From: Enhydrobacter sp.
GTDB lineage: Bacteria > Pseudomonadota > Alphaproteobacteria > Reyranellales > Reyranellaceae
NCBI GenBank assembly: GCA_025808875.1
Contig: CP075528.1
Coordinates: 868,001-932,000, forward strand
DNA: 64,000 nucleotides
Direction of reading: 5' to 3'
This document shows, piece by piece, positions 34,883-44,644 of this stretch (position 1 is the stretch's first letter; each line of letters starts with the position of its first letter). Under the pieces are notes generated by a model, which had not been told where the DNA came from, made no database searches, and saw only the letters and a list, made by a program, of their open reading frames with translations. Position numbers and translations under genes: made by a program.

Positions 34883-35275
34883 TCAGACGACCGGGGAGGG
34901 GGGCCCGCGCGGCTGGTTCGGCCCGTCTCGGATCTTGCCGGACAGAGGCCGATCGGTCGACTGAAGCCGCGCGACCACGACGGCCGGCGGTTCGATGGCG
35001 ATGAAGGCGGTGGAAGGTTCGCCGCCGACTTGCGCATGGGCGAGCCCGAGGCAGCACTCGTGCTTTTCGGCGACGACGGGCGACTGCCCCGCCTTGTTGT
35101 CGGGATCGGCGACGGCGGCGCGGCAGAACATCGACCACAGCGCGCCCGTCGCACCGTCGTGCAGCAACGCGGCATGAACCAGCGGCTGCAGGAAATTGAG
35201 CGTGATCGCGAACAGGGCGACGGCGAGCGCCGCCTGCTTCCCGGCCGATACGGCTGGCTTGCGATCCATAAGCAT
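34883..35275 (-). CDS. DUF2946-like small exported/membrane protein
   Basis: 130 residues (ATG 35275; ATG 35269 alternative). One N-terminal hydrophobic helix (AALAVALFAITLNFLQPLVHA), then a Cys/His-containing region FCRAAVADPDN and KHECCLGLAHAQ. The pattern matches DUF2946 proteins that accompany copper-related genes such as PCu(A)C or TonB receptors. Function unknown. Confidence 0.65.
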   Translation of the reverse strand: MLMDRKPAVSAGKQAALAVALFAITLNFLQPLVHAALLHDGATGALWSMFCRAAVADPDNKAGQSPVVAEKHECCLGLAHAQVGGEPSTAFIAIEPPAVVVARLQSTDRPLSGKIRDGPNQPRGPPSPVV

Positions 35276-35286
35276 ACTCTACAATT

Positions 35287-35877
35287 CTACAGGCCGAGCG
35301 CCAGCAACCTTCGGTCGCGGCTCTTGCGCGCATGCGTGCGCAGTTGCCACAAGGCGCCGAGGTGAAGGCCGGGCAACTCGATCGTTCCGTTCGCCAACCG
35401 GTCGAGGAAGTCCCGCCACGGCATCACATGGGTGTGGATGATCTCGCCCGGATCCGGAGTTGGCTCGGCGACGCGCCGCGCGCCGAGGGCGAGGAAGGCG
35501 TGGACGGAATTGTTCTGACGCGCCGTGTTGGCCGTGGCGCTGCCCAGCGCGATCCATTCGTCGGCCGCGTAGCCCGTCTCCTCCCGCAGTTCGCGCTTCA
35601 TCGCCGCCATCACGTCCTCGCCGGGCTCCGGCACGCCGCACGGCAGCTCGACGGAGTTTCGCCGCACGCCGTGGCGATATTCCTCGATCAGCACGATTTC
35701 CTGCGCCGCCGTCAGCGTGACGGCGCAGATCCACTCGGGAAATTCCAGCGTGTGATAGGGAGCGAGCACGGTGCCGTTGGCGAGCCGCACCGTGTCGCTC
35801 CTGACCGCGAGCCAGCGATCGCGAAAGGAGTCCTTCGAATCGAGCACTTCCCACGGCGCCGGGTCGTAGTTCGCCAT
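35287..35877 (-). CDS. Nudix hydrolase
   Basis: 196 residues with a perfect Nudix box, G-x5-E-x7-REUxEExGU, read as GVPEPGEDVMAAMKRELREE then TGY (about 94-116). The flanking sequence resembles ADP-ribose pyrophosphatase type enzymes. The ATG overlaps the SDR stop (TGATG), so the two are coupled. Substrate unknown. Confidence 0.88.
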   Translation of the reverse strand: MANYDPAPWEVLDSKDSFRDRWLAVRSDTVRLANGTVLAPYHTLEFPEWICAVTLTAAQEIVLIEEYRHGVRRNSVELPCGVPEPGEDVMAAMKRELREETGYAADEWIALGSATANTARQNNSVHAFLALGARRVAEPTPDPGEIIHTHVMPWRDFLDRLANGTIELPGLHLGALWQLRTHARKSRDRRLLALGL

Positions 35878-36632
35878 CAGACGGCAGTCCAACCGCCGTC
35901 GACGACCAGTTCCGCGCCAGTGACGTAGGACGATTCGTCGGAGGCCAGGAAGAGAATGGCGTAGGCCACCTCGTCGACCTCGCCGGCACGGCCCATCGGG
36001 ACGCCCTTCAGGGTCTTGGCGCGCATGGCGGGATCGGCCGTGCGGCCGGAGGTGCGCATCGGCGGCATCAGGCCGGGATGCACCGAGTTGACCCGGATGC
36101 CGTCCTTGCCGTGCTGCGCGGCGCCCGCCTTGGTGATCAGCCGGACCGCGCCCTTCGAGGCATTGTAGCCGACATGGATGTAGCCTTGGCCGACGATGCC
36201 CGAGATCGAGGACAGGTTGACGATCGAGCCGCCGCCCGACTTCTTCAGGGCCGGCACGGCATGCTTCATGCCCAGAAAAACACCGGTGGCGTTGATGTCC
36301 ATGAGCTTGTTCCAGGCGTCGGTATCGTAGAGATCCTCGAAGGCCGAGCCCGAGATGCCGGCGTTGTTCACCAGCACGTGGAGGCCGCCATGGCGGGCGA
36401 CGGCGCCGTCCACGACGGCCTTCCATTGCTCCTCGCGGGTGACGTCGAGCGGGGCGAACTCCGCCCGGCCGCCGGCCTTGGTTATCTCGGCGACGACGTC
36501 CCGGCCCTCCTTCTCCAGGACGTCGGCGACGATCACCGCCTTGGCGCCCTCGCGGGCGAAAAGCCGCGCGGTGGCGGCACCCATGCCGCTGGCGGCACCG
36601 CTGATCACGGCGATTTTATCTTGCATGCGCAT
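35877..36632 (-). CDS. Short-chain dehydrogenase/reductase (classical SDR)
   Basis: 251 residues. NAD(P) loop SGAASGMGAATA (about 11-22), NNAG, catalytic S (LSSISG), YNASKG with Y and K, and a DGG ending. Close in style to 3-alpha/20-beta-hydroxysteroid or glucose-1 dehydrogenases, but substrate cannot be told. Upstream of the Nudix gene. Confidence 0.88.
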   Translation of the reverse strand: MRMQDKIAVISGAASGMGAATARLFAREGAKAVIVADVLEKEGRDVVAEITKAGGRAEFAPLDVTREEQWKAVVDGAVARHGGLHVLVNNAGISGSAFEDLYDTDAWNKLMDINATGVFLGMKHAVPALKKSGGGSIVNLSSISGIVGQGYIHVGYNASKGAVRLITKAGAAQHGKDGIRVNSVHPGLMPPMRTSGRTADPAMRAKTLKGVPMGRAGEVDEVAYAILFLASDESSYVTGAELVVDGGWTAV

Positions 36633-36661
36633 TGGGGCTTCCCTTGTCCTCCCTGGGGCGG

Positions 36662-36979
36662 TCAGGCGAGCTTCAGGCCGGCGATGCCGGCGATGACCAG
36701 GCCGATCGAGACCATGCGCATCGCCGTCGCCTGGTCACCGAACATGAAGATGCCGACCACGAACGTGCCGACCGCGCCGACGCCGGTCCAGATGGCATAG
36801 GCGGTGCCCATGGGAATGAAGCGTTGTGCGTATAAAAGCAGCGCGCCGCTGATGGCCATGCAGACGATGGCGAAGACGATCCACCACGGCCTGGCCCCGT
36901 CCTCGGTCCAGCCCAGCTTGAGCCCGAGCGGCCAGCCGATCTCGAACAATCCGGCCACGAAAAGACTTATCCAGGCCAT
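36662..36979 (-). CDS. SMR-family transporter, SugE/Gdx-like
   Basis: 105-residue four-helix small multidrug resistance protein. The essential glutamate is E13 in SLFVAGLFEIGWPLG. The WTGVGAVGTFVVGIFMFGD segment resembles the Gdx (guanidinium exporter) branch rather than EmrE. No guanidine riboswitch is evident upstream (36980-37112). ATG 36979 follows an AAGGAGGGGG site. Confidence 0.85.
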   Translation of the reverse strand: MAWISLFVAGLFEIGWPLGLKLGWTEDGARPWWIVFAIVCMAISGALLLYAQRFIPMGTAYAIWTGVGAVGTFVVGIFMFGDQATAMRMVSIGLVIAGIAGLKLA

Positions 36980-37112
36980 CGATCCCCCTCCTTAATTCAG
37001 TCCCACTGTCGTTGACTGCGAGCGCGCGTCCTGTTCTGATTGAGGATTGCACGCATCTTGCACGATAGCGAGAACGTGAGGGGAAATTCCGGATTAGAGG
37101 GAGACGTTAGCC

Positions 37113-38900
37113 ATGGATGAACGCGAACTTCGGGGCCTGATCGGCAAGGTCAAGGTCGGGCGACTGTCCCGACGCGGCTTCGTGAACAGGATGATGGCGG
37201 TCGGCCTGACGGCGCCGATGGCGACCCAGCTGCTCGCCTTCTCGGGCGTGGCGATGGCGCAGAGTGCCTCGACCTACAAGCCGACCAAGCGCGGCGGCGG
37301 CGGCATCCTCAAGGTGCTGTGGTGGCAGGGTCCGACCCTGCTCAATCCGCATTTCGCGGTCGGCACCAAGGACCAGGACGGCTCGCGCCTGTTCTACGAG
37401 CCGCTGGCGGCGTGGGATCCCGACGGCAACCTCAAGCCGAAACTCGCCGCTTCGATCCCGAGCCGCGAGGACGGCACCCTGGCGGCCGACGGCAAGTCGG
37501 TGATCTGGAAGCTCAAGCAGAACGCCAAGTGGCACGACGGCAAGCCCGTGACGGCCGACGACCTCATCTTCAACTGGGAGTACGCCAAGGATCCGGCGAC
37601 GGCCGCCGTGACTGTCGCGTCTTACAAGGACATCATGGTCGAGAAGGTGGACCAGTTCACCATCAAGGTGACCTTCCAGAAGCCGACGCCGTTCTGGGCC
37701 GACGCCTTCGTCGGCACGCGCGGCATGATGATTCCCAAGCACCTGTTCGAGGAGTTCAAAGGCGCCAAGTCGCGCGAGGCGCCGACCAACCTCAAGCCGG
37801 TCGGCAGCGGCCCGTACCTGTTCAAGGACTTCAAGCCGGGCGACCTAGTGTCGGGTGTCATCAACCCGAACTACCACCAGGACAACAAGCCCTACTTCGA
37901 CGCCATCGAGATGAAGGGCGGCGGCGACGCCGTCTCCGCGGCTCGCGCCGTGCTGCAGACTGGCGAGTTCGACTTCGCCTGGAACATGCAGGTCGAGGAC
38001 GAGATCCTTTCCCGCCTCGAGAAGGGCGGCAAGGGTCGCGTCGTCGTCACGCCGGGCGGCAACATCGAGCACATTCAGCTCAACAACACCGACCCGTGGA
38101 CCGAAGTCGACGGTGAGCGCTCGAGCGTCAAGACCAAGCACCCGATCCTCAGCGACCCTGCGGTGCGTCAGGCGCTGTCGCTGCTGGTCGACAAGGATTC
38201 GGTCGAGAAGCACATCTATGGCCGCACCGGCCCGGCAACCGCCAACTTCCTCAACAATCCGGAGCGCTTCCGATCCAAGGCCACCAAGTACGAGTTCAAC
38301 GTCGACAAGGCGGCGGACCTGCTGGAGAAGGCAGGCTGGAAGAAGGGCGGCGACGGCATCCGCGAGAAGGGCGGCAAGAAGCTCAAGCTGGTCTACCAGA
38401 CCTCGATCAACCAGCCGCGCCAGAAGACGCAGGCGATTGTCAAGCAGGCGGCGCAGAAGGCCGGCATCGACATCGAGCTGAAGTCGGTGACGGCGTCGGT
38501 GTTCTTCTCGTCCGATGTCGCCAATCCGGACACCTACACGAAGTTCTACTGTGACATCCAGATGTACACGACGACGATGTCGCAGCCGGACCCGCAGCTC
38601 TTCATGAACCAGTTCACGTCATGGGAAGTCGCGACCAAGGACAACAAGTGGCAGGGCCGCAACATCACGCGCTGGAAGAACGACGAGTACGACAAGCTCT
38701 ACAAGGCCTCCGAATCGGAAGTCGATCCGGTGAAGCGGGCCGCGATGTACATCAAGATGAACGAGCTGGTGGTGAACAACCAGGTCGTCGTCCCCGTCGT
38801 CATGCGGCCGGGCGTGGCGGCCGTCGGCGGCAAGCTGCAGGCCACCATCAGCGGCTGGGACAACAATACCTGGGATCTGTCGGACTGGTACAAGGCATAG
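37113..38900 (+). CDS. Peptide ABC transporter substrate-binding protein (DppA/OppA family)
   Basis: 595 residues. A twin-arginine-type signal is visible (RLSRRGFVNRMMAVGLTAP..., cleavage near AMA-QS), so the protein is probably exported folded by Tat. The SBP_bac_5 core starts KVLWWQGPTLLNPHFAVGTKD and includes FYEPLAAWDPDGNLKPKLA and VTADDLIFNWEY. First gene of a five-gene peptide transporter; a GC-rich hairpin follows before the permeases. Likely ligand: short peptides or similar. Confidence 0.92.
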   Translation: MDERELRGLIGKVKVGRLSRRGFVNRMMAVGLTAPMATQLLAFSGVAMAQSASTYKPTKRGGGGILKVLWWQGPTLLNPHFAVGTKDQDGSRLFYEPLAAWDPDGNLKPKLAASIPSREDGTLAADGKSVIWKLKQNAKWHDGKPVTADDLIFNWEYAKDPATAAVTVASYKDIMVEKVDQFTIKVTFQKPTPFWADAFVGTRGMMIPKHLFEEFKGAKSREAPTNLKPVGSGPYLFKDFKPGDLVSGVINPNYHQDNKPYFDAIEMKGGGDAVSAARAVLQTGEFDFAWNMQVEDEILSRLEKGGKGRVVVTPGGNIEHIQLNNTDPWTEVDGERSSVKTKHPILSDPAVRQALSLLVDKDSVEKHIYGRTGPATANFLNNPERFRSKATKYEFNVDKAADLLEKAGWKKGGDGIREKGGKKLKLVYQTSINQPRQKTQAIVKQAAQKAGIDIELKSVTASVFFSSDVANPDTYTKFYCDIQMYTTTMSQPDPQLFMNQFTSWEVATKDNKWQGRNITRWKNDEYDKLYKASESEVDPVKRAAMYIKMNELVVNNQVVVPVVMRPGVAAVGGKLQATISGWDNNTWDLSDWYKA

Positions 38901-38921
38901 CGTCAGGGTAAACGCTCGGCG

Positions 38922-38951
38922 CGCCCCGGGGTCCTTCGCGGCCCCGGGGCG
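38922..38951 (+). promoter_or_regulatory. Strong hairpin between dppA-like and dppB-like genes
   Basis: Arms CGCCCCGGGG (38922-38931) and CCCCGGGGCG (38942-38951) are a perfect 10-bp inverted repeat with a 10-base loop. No T-run follows, so it is more likely a transcript-stabilising or attenuating structure that favours the binding protein than a full terminator. Confidence 0.65.
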
Positions 38952-38975
38952 ACGTCCGGTTCTCATAGGCATCCC

Positions 38976-39938
38976 TTGTCCCGCCAGTATGTAATCCGTC
39001 GTCTTCTGATCATGATCCCGAGCCTGTTCGGGATCAGCGTTGTCCTGTTCACGGTGCTCGCGCTCGCGCCCGGCGATCCGTTCGAGGAGCTGGCGACCAA
39101 CCCGGCCATTCCGCCCGAAGTGAGGGCGGCGCTGCGCGCCAAGTTCGGCCTCGACGATCCGGTATGGACCCGCTACCTGCACTGGGTGTCGGCCATGATG
39201 CAGGGCGACTGGGGCTTTTCCTTCGTTAGCCGCATGGATGTCGATACGCTGATCCTGCAGCGCCTGCCGGTGACCCTGATCGTCATCGGCTCCTCGCAGG
39301 TCCTCGCCATCGCCATCGCCCTGCCGGTCGGCGTGCTGGCGGCGATCCGGCCCTATTCGATCTTCGACCAGGTCGCCAACACCTTCGCCTTCATCGGCTT
39401 CTCGCTCCCGACCTTCTTCACCGGCCTGCTGCTGATCCTCGTGTTCTCGATCGAGCTCGACTGGCTGCCCTTCGTCTATCGCGCCGACATCGAGGCGACG
39501 GGCTGGCAGTTCATTTGGGAACACATCAAGCAGTCGATCATGCCGGTCACGGTGCTCGGCCTGTTCCAGGGCGCGACCCTGGTGCGGTTCGTGCGCTCCG
39601 CCGTGCTCGACGTGGTGCGCCTCGACTACGTCACTACAGCGCGTTCCAAGGGCATCGGCGAGCGCCGCGTCATCACCCGGCACGTCGTGCGCACCGCCCT
39701 GATCCCGGTGGTGACGCTGGTGGCCCTGCAGCTGCCGGCGGTGTTCGGCGGCGCCATCGTCACAGAGCAGATTTTCCGCGTTCCCGGCATCGGCTCCCTG
39801 CTGATCTCCGCCATGCTGGCCAACGACACGCCCGTCGTGATGGGCGTGACCTTCGTGCTTTCGTGCCTCGTCGTCATCTTCAACCTCATCGCCGATATCC
39901 TCTATGGCTGGCTCGACCCCCGCATCTCTTACCGCTGA
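38976..39938 (+). CDS. Peptide ABC transporter permease, DppB type
   Basis: 320 residues starting at TTG 38976 (SRQYVIRRLLIMIPSLFGIS is the typical N-terminus; no other good start). About six hydrophobic segments and the coupling EAA-like region DVVRLDYVTTARSKGIGERR (about 208-227). Overlaps the DppC gene by 35 bp. Forms the membrane channel with DppC. Confidence 0.92.
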   Translation: MSRQYVIRRLLIMIPSLFGISVVLFTVLALAPGDPFEELATNPAIPPEVRAALRAKFGLDDPVWTRYLHWVSAMMQGDWGFSFVSRMDVDTLILQRLPVTLIVIGSSQVLAIAIALPVGVLAAIRPYSIFDQVANTFAFIGFSLPTFFTGLLLILVFSIELDWLPFVYRADIEATGWQFIWEHIKQSIMPVTVLGLFQGATLVRFVRSAVLDVVRLDYVTTARSKGIGERRVITRHVVRTALIPVVTLVALQLPAVFGGAIVTEQIFRVPGIGSLLISAMLANDTPVVMGVTFVLSCLVVIFNLIADILYGWLDPRISYR

Positions 39939-40848
39939 CGTCGGTGCCGGTGCCGGCGCGCGTCCCGCGCCGCGCTTCTCGCCCGGCCTCGAGGCGTGGC
40001 GGCGCTTCCGGCGCCACAAGCTCGCGGTGGCGAGCGCCTTCATCCTGCTCATCATGGTGCTGGCGATCGTTCTGGGCCCGGTCCTGTGGCCGGTGCCGAT
40101 CAACGAGATCGACTTCACCGCCAAGCTCCAGGGACCGTCCTGGAAGCATCCGCTCGGCACCGACGATCTCGGCCAGGACCTGCTGGCGCGCCTGATCTAC
40201 GGCGGCCGCATCTCGCTCGCCGTCGGCATCGCCGCGATGCTGGTGGCGGTGATCGTCGGCGTGCTGGTCGGCGCCATCGCCGGCATGTCGCGGGGCAGCG
40301 TCGATGCCGCCCTAATGTGGCTCACCGACCTCTTCCTGTCGCTGCCGACCCTGCCGCTGCTGCTGCTCATCATCTACCTGTTCCGCGACACCGTGAAAGG
40401 CATGTTCGGCATCGAGGGGGGCGCCTTCATATTGATCGTGGCGGTGATCGGCGGCCTGCGCTGGATGCCGGTGGCGCGCCTGGTGCGCGCCCAGATCCTG
40501 TCGCTGCGCGAGAAGGAGTTCGTTGAGGCGGCGCGCGCGCTCGGCGCCTCGACACCCCGCCAGGTGGTGCGCCACATCCTGCCCAACGCCATGGGTCCGG
40601 TGATCGTGGCCGGCACGATCGACGTCGCCGCGGCCATCATCGCCGAATCGACGCTGTCGTTCCTCGGCCTCGGCTTCCCGTCGGACGTCCCGACTTGGGG
40701 CAGCGTGCTGCGCGACGCCAAGGACTACATGGACATCGCCCCGCACTGGGCGCTGTTTCCCGGCGCCGCCATCTTCCTCGCCGTGCTGACCATCAACTTC
40801 ATCGGCGACGGCCTGCGCGACGCGCTCGATCCGCGCCGCGTCCTTTAG
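39904..40848 (+). CDS. Peptide ABC transporter permease, DppC type
   Basis: 314 residues. N-terminal Pro/Ala tail (about 25 residues), then [20 protein letters not shown]; coupling loop [20 protein letters not shown] and family ending [16 protein letters not shown] ... [13 protein letters not shown]. Six hydrophobic segments. 11-bp gap to the DppD gene. Confidence 0.92.
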   Translation: MAGSTPASLTADVGAGAGARPAPRFSPGLEAWRRFRRHKLAVASAFILLIMVLAIVLGPVLWPVPINEIDFTAKLQGPSWKHPLGTDDLGQDLLARLIYGGRISLAVGIAAMLVAVIVGVLVGAIAGMSRGSVDAALMWLTDLFLSLPTLPLLLLIIYLFRDTVKGMFGIEGGAFILIVAVIGGLRWMPVARLVRAQILSLREKEFVEAARALGASTPRQVVRHILPNAMGPVIVAGTIDVAAAIIAESTLSFLGLGFPSDVPTWGSVLRDAKDYMDIAPHWALFPGAAIFLAVLTINFIGDGLRDALDPRRVL

Positions 40849-40858
40849 GGAAAGCGTA

Positions 40859-41830
40859 GTGGCCGAGACCCTTCTCGATATCCGCGGACTGAAGACCTGG
40901 TTCAAGACCGACGACGGCATGGTCCGCGCCGTCGATGGCGTCGACCTGCGCATCGACCGCGGCGAGACCGTCGGCGTGGTGGGCGAATCGGGCTGCGGCA
41001 AGACAGTGACGGCGCGTTCGGTGCTGAAGCTGATCGACATGCCGCCTGGCCGCTTCGAGGCGGGCCAGATCCTGTGGCAGGGCCGCGACCTGATTCCACT
41101 CGACGCCGACGAGATGGACAAGATCCGGGCGAGCGAGATCGCCATCGTCTTCCAGGAGCCGATGACCTCGCTCAATCCGGTCTACACGGTCGGCTACCAG
41201 ATCGCCGAGGTTCTGCGCCAGCACCAGGACATGACCAAGAACGAGGCGGTCGAGGGCGCGGTCGACATGCTGAAGCTGGTGCACATCCCGAACCCGCAGA
41301 AGCGTGTGCACGACTACCCGCATCAGTTCTCCGGCGGCATGCGCCAGCGCGTCATGATCGCCATGGCGCTGAGCTGCCGACCGAAGCTGCTGATCGCCGA
41401 CGAGCCGACCACGGCGCTCGACGTCACCATCCAGGCGCAGATCCTGGAACTGATGCAGGAGATGAAGCAGCGGCTCGGCATGTCGATCATGCTGATCACC
41501 CACGCCATGGGCGTAGTCGCCGAGACCTGCCAGCGCGTCGTCGTCATGTATGCCGGCAACGTCGTCGAGGAGGCGCCGGTCGAGGCGCTGTTCGGCGATC
41601 CTCGCCATCCCTACACGCAGGGGCTGATCCGCTCGATTCCGCGCGTCGACCGCGCCGCCGAGCAGAAGCAGCGCCTCGAGGCGATCCCCGGCACGGTGCC
41701 CAGCCTGCTCAATCCGCCGACGGGCTGCCGCTTCGCCGCCCGCTGCAAGTTCGCCATGGATAAGTGCGTCACGGCCATGCCGCCCCTCAAGGAGGTCGCG
41801 CCCGGCCATCGCGTGAGGTGCGTGCTGTGA
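40859..41830 (+). CDS. Peptide ABC transporter ATPase, DppD type
   Basis: 323 residues, GTG start. Walker A GESGCGKT, signature FSGGMRQR, Walker [15 protein letters not shown], and the C-terminal oligopeptide-transporter domain with [10 protein letters not shown], a Cys cluster known in this family. Coupled to DppF by a GTGA overlap. Confidence 0.94.
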   Translation: MAETLLDIRGLKTWFKTDDGMVRAVDGVDLRIDRGETVGVVGESGCGKTVTARSVLKLIDMPPGRFEAGQILWQGRDLIPLDADEMDKIRASEIAIVFQEPMTSLNPVYTVGYQIAEVLRQHQDMTKNEAVEGAVDMLKLVHIPNPQKRVHDYPHQFSGGMRQRVMIAMALSCRPKLLIADEPTTALDVTIQAQILELMQEMKQRLGMSIMLITHAMGVVAETCQRVVVMYAGNVVEEAPVEALFGDPRHPYTQGLIRSIPRVDRAAEQKQRLEAIPGTVPSLLNPPTGCRFAARCKFAMDKCVTAMPPLKEVAPGHRVRCVL

Positions 41831-42801
41831 CCGCTCAACCGCTGCTATCCGTCAAGGACCTGCGCAAGCATTTCGCGGTGAAGGGCGGCGTGTTCTCGCG
41901 CGTCGTCGACCGCGTGCATGCCGTCGACGGCGTGAGCTTCGACATCGACAAGGGCGAGACGCTCGGCCTGGTGGGTGAATCGGGCTGCGGCAAGTCGACG
42001 ACGGGCCGCTGCATCCTGCGGCTGATCGAACCGACCTCGGGCGGGGTCTGGTTCCAGGGCGCCGACGTCACGCGCATGAGCGGTGATTCGCTGCGCGCCC
42101 TGCGGCGCGACATGCAGATCATCTTCCAGGACCCCTACGCCTCGCTCAATCCGCGCCTGACGGTGGGCGCGATCATCGGCGAGGCGCTGCAGATCCACAA
42201 TCTCGCCAAGTCGCGGCAGGCGATGGAGGACCGCGTCGTCCAGCTCCTCGAGACGGTCGGCCTGCAGCCCGACCACATGCGGCGCTTTCCGCACGAGTTC
42301 TCCGGCGGCCAGCGCCAGCGCATCGGCATCGCCCGCGCACTCGCCGTCGAGCCCAAGCTGGTGGTGTGTGATGAGCCCGTCTCGGCGCTCGACGTGTCGA
42401 TCCAGGCGCAGGTCATCAACCTGCTGGAAGATCTGCAGGAGAAGTTCGGGCTGACCTATCTCTTCATTGCCCACGATCTCAGCGTCGTCGAGCACATCTC
42501 CACGCGCGTGGCCGTGATGTATCTCGGCCGGGTGGTTGAGATCGCGCCGTCGCGCGAGCTCTACGACACGCCGCTGCATCCCTACACCGAGGCGCTGCTG
42601 TCGGCCGTGCCGATCCCCGACCCGACGATCAAGCGCAAGCGCATCATGCTGCAGGGCGACGTGCCCAACCCGATCAACCCGCCGTCGGGCTGCCACTTCC
42701 ACACGCGTTGCCCGATCGCCAAGCCCGACTGCTCCAAGCGCGATCCCGAGCTGCGCGAATCGCGCCCCGGCCACTGGGTGGCATGCCACTACAGGGGCTG
42801 A
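41827..42801 (+). CDS. Peptide ABC transporter ATPase, DppF type
   Basis: 324 residues, GTG 41827 overlapping the DppD stop. Walker A GESGCGKS, signature FSGGQRQR, Walker [15 protein letters not shown], and a C-terminal [14 protein letters not shown] cluster. Fits the second ATPase of Dpp/Opp systems. Ends the operon; converges with the hemerythrin gene. Confidence 0.94.
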   Translation: MTAQPLLSVKDLRKHFAVKGGVFSRVVDRVHAVDGVSFDIDKGETLGLVGESGCGKSTTGRCILRLIEPTSGGVWFQGADVTRMSGDSLRALRRDMQIIFQDPYASLNPRLTVGAIIGEALQIHNLAKSRQAMEDRVVQLLETVGLQPDHMRRFPHEFSGGQRQRIGIARALAVEPKLVVCDEPVSALDVSIQAQVINLLEDLQEKFGLTYLFIAHDLSVVEHISTRVAVMYLGRVVEIAPSRELYDTPLHPYTEALLSAVPIPDPTIKRKRIMLQGDVPNPINPPSGCHFHTRCPIAKPDCSKRDPELRESRPGHWVACHYRG

Positions 42802-42819
42802 CCCCTCGGCGGGCCTTCG

Positions 42820-43521
42820 TCAGGTCTTCGGCCGGAACTGGCCGAGGTCGTGGATGCCGATCTTCTTCTCGATCGCCTCGATCTTCTTGACGACCTTGAC
42901 GAAGCCTTCGCTGCCGAAGCGCTCGGTCTCGCGCGCCTCGATCGTGCGGGCGATCTCGTCGTATTCCTTCGGCGTCACGAGGTGGCGCAAGGTCGGCAGG
43001 ATGTCGGTGTCCTTGCGCGCGAGGTGCGGGCGATAAAGCGTGACCGAGGCCCTCATGGCCTCGAGCATGGCCGTGCGCTCGGCCGCGCTGTTGCGCGCCG
43101 GCTCGGCGGCCGAGGCGATGCGTTCGGTGAGCTGCCGACCGATCCCGTGTTGGGCCTGCAGTTCCTCGACCAGCGCCACCATGCGTCCGCCCTTCCTGAA
43201 GGCGGGGAAGATCAACTCCTCTTCGATCGCCTCGACGTGACCGTGGGCGAATTCGCGCATGACCTCGCCGGTCTGCGTGAAGATCAGGGCCTCGATGTCC
43301 TCGCCGTTGCCGACCCGACGGACCGCCGCCTCGTAGATCAGCAGGACGCGGCCGATCGCGGCATGGTCGCGCGACAGCGCCTCGGGCGGCGACCGCGGTC
43401 GCTCGACACCGCGTTCGGCGGCCGGAGGTGGCAGCGGCGTCTGCGCGAGCGTAGGCGCCGCGGGAGCGAGCAGGGCGGCGCCGGCCAGCAGGCGGCGTCG
43501 CGAGGCGAGACGGATGGTCAT
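42820..43521 (-). CDS. Exported hemerythrin (HHE) domain protein
   Basis: 233 residues. A Tat-like signal (TIRLASRRRLLAGAALLAPA, cleavage near TLA-QT), then a four-helix HHE domain with candidate iron ligands in SRDHAAIGRVLLIYE, HGHVEAIEEELIFPAF, QAQHGIGRQL and RPHLARKDTDILP. Such exported hemerythrins bind oxygen, NO or iron. ATG 43521 is the start before the signal. Confidence 0.85.
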   Translation of the reverse strand: MTIRLASRRRLLAGAALLAPAAPTLAQTPLPPPAAERGVERPRSPPEALSRDHAAIGRVLLIYEAAVRRVGNGEDIEALIFTQTGEVMREFAHGHVEAIEEELIFPAFRKGGRMVALVEELQAQHGIGRQLTERIASAAEPARNSAAERTAMLEAMRASVTLYRPHLARKDTDILPTLRHLVTPKEYDEIARTIEARETERFGSEGFVKVVKKIEAIEKKIGIHDLGQFRPKT

Positions 43522-43558
43522 CGTCCGTTGAAACGGCGGACGCCCCGGCCGGGTTGCG

Positions 43559-44530
43559 TCAGCTGCCGACCTTCCAGCCGGCCTCCCTGGCGAACGCCTG
43601 GAAGAAGTCGATGTCGTAGGCCCGTTCTGGCGCCTCGCGCACGCGCCGGTCGATGATCTCGGCGTCATGGCCGACCAGGATGCGCCAGCGCTCGTCCTTG
43701 ACGCCGTCGAGGATGATCGTGGCCGCCTCGGCGGCGCTGGTCGGCGCCTCGGCCAGGAATTTGCGCGCGCGCTCCTCGGCGACCTTGGCCACGTCGGCGT
43801 CGGAGAACGTGGCGACGTCGATCCCCATGGAGGCGAGCCGCGCGCGCATTTGGGCGATCTCCTTGGCGTTCATCACGTCGGACTGGTTGCCGGTCTGCAC
43901 CTTGCGTGAGTTGGAGACGATGTGCGTGCCGATGTGGCCCGGCATCACCACCGAGCACTTCACGTGCGGCGCGTTCATGCGCAGGTCGGTCTGCAGCGCC
44001 TCGCTGAACCCCTTCACCGCGAACTTGGCGGCGGAATAGGCGGTGTGCGGCACGCTCGGTCCGACCGAGGCCCAGAAGCCGTTGACACTCGAGGTGTTGA
44101 CGATGTGGCCGCGGTCGGCCTTCAGCAGCATCGGCAGGAAGGCACGCGTGCAGTGGTAGACGCCAAACCAGCAGACGTTGAAGGTACGCTCCCACTCCTC
44201 ACGGCTGTGCACGATCATGCTGCCGCCGCCACCGATGCCGGCGTTGTTGAACAGGAGATGGATCCTGTCGGTTTCGTGCTGGCGCGCCACCTCGTCGGCG
44301 AAGCGCCCGACCGCGGCCTCGTCGGCGACGTCGGCGACGTGCGTCGTGATGCGCAGGCCCTGCGGCAGCTTTTCGACTTCGCAGAGCCGCTTCGTTTCGG
44401 CCATGTTGGCCGCCGAAACGTCGCAAATCGCGATGCTGCAGCCCTCCGCCACGAGCTGGCGGGCGAGTTCGCGCCCCATGCCCGTGCCGCCGCCGGTGAT
44501 GACCGCGATGCGGCCGGCGAGATCCTTCAT
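43559..44530 (-). CDS. Short-chain dehydrogenase/reductase, extended-C-terminal type
   Basis: 323 residues: cofactor loop TGGGTGMGRELARQL (about 13-27), NNAGIGGGG, catalytic S in TSSVNG, and YSAAKFAVKG. The C-terminal 80 residues (after ARKFLAEAPTSAAEAATIILDG) are those of SDRs acting on hydrophobic alcohols. Substrate unknown. It lies 20 bp past the tRNA gene on the same strand. Confidence 0.87.
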   Translation of the reverse strand: MKDLAGRIAVITGGGTGMGRELARQLVAEGCSIAICDVSAANMAETKRLCEVEKLPQGLRITTHVADVADEAAVGRFADEVARQHETDRIHLLFNNAGIGGGGSMIVHSREEWERTFNVCWFGVYHCTRAFLPMLLKADRGHIVNTSSVNGFWASVGPSVPHTAYSAAKFAVKGFSEALQTDLRMNAPHVKCSVVMPGHIGTHIVSNSRKVQTGNQSDVMNAKEIAQMRARLASMGIDVATFSDADVAKVAEERARKFLAEAPTSAAEAATIILDGVKDERWRILVGHDAEIIDRRVREAPERAYDIDFFQAFAREAGWKVGS

Positions 44531-44550
44531 GCCTGTTTCCTCCCGGAGAA

Positions 44551-44637
44551 TGGTGCCCGCTGCCGGACTCGAACCGGCACGGCCTCGCGGCCTTCGGATT
44601 TTAAGTCCGATATGTCTACCAATTCCATCAAGCGGGC
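44551..44637 (-). tRNA. tRNA-Leu (anticodon UAA)
   Basis: 87-nt gene with CCA encoded. Acceptor GCCCGCT pairs with AGCGGGC; anticodon stem TCGGA/TCCGA with loop CTTAAAA gives anticodon TAA (44601-44603); class II variable arm GGCCGCGAGGCC; T arm GCCGGTTCGAGTCCGGC. It starts 8 bp after the stop codon of the DUF2063 gene on the same strand. Confidence 0.96.
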
Positions 44638-44644
44638 GAAGCGA

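Noticed and set aside
36980..37112. Guanidine riboswitch upstream of the SugE/Gdx-like gene
   Set aside because: The expected conserved ACGR/GGACG core was not found by eye; only a normal ribosome-binding site is seen.
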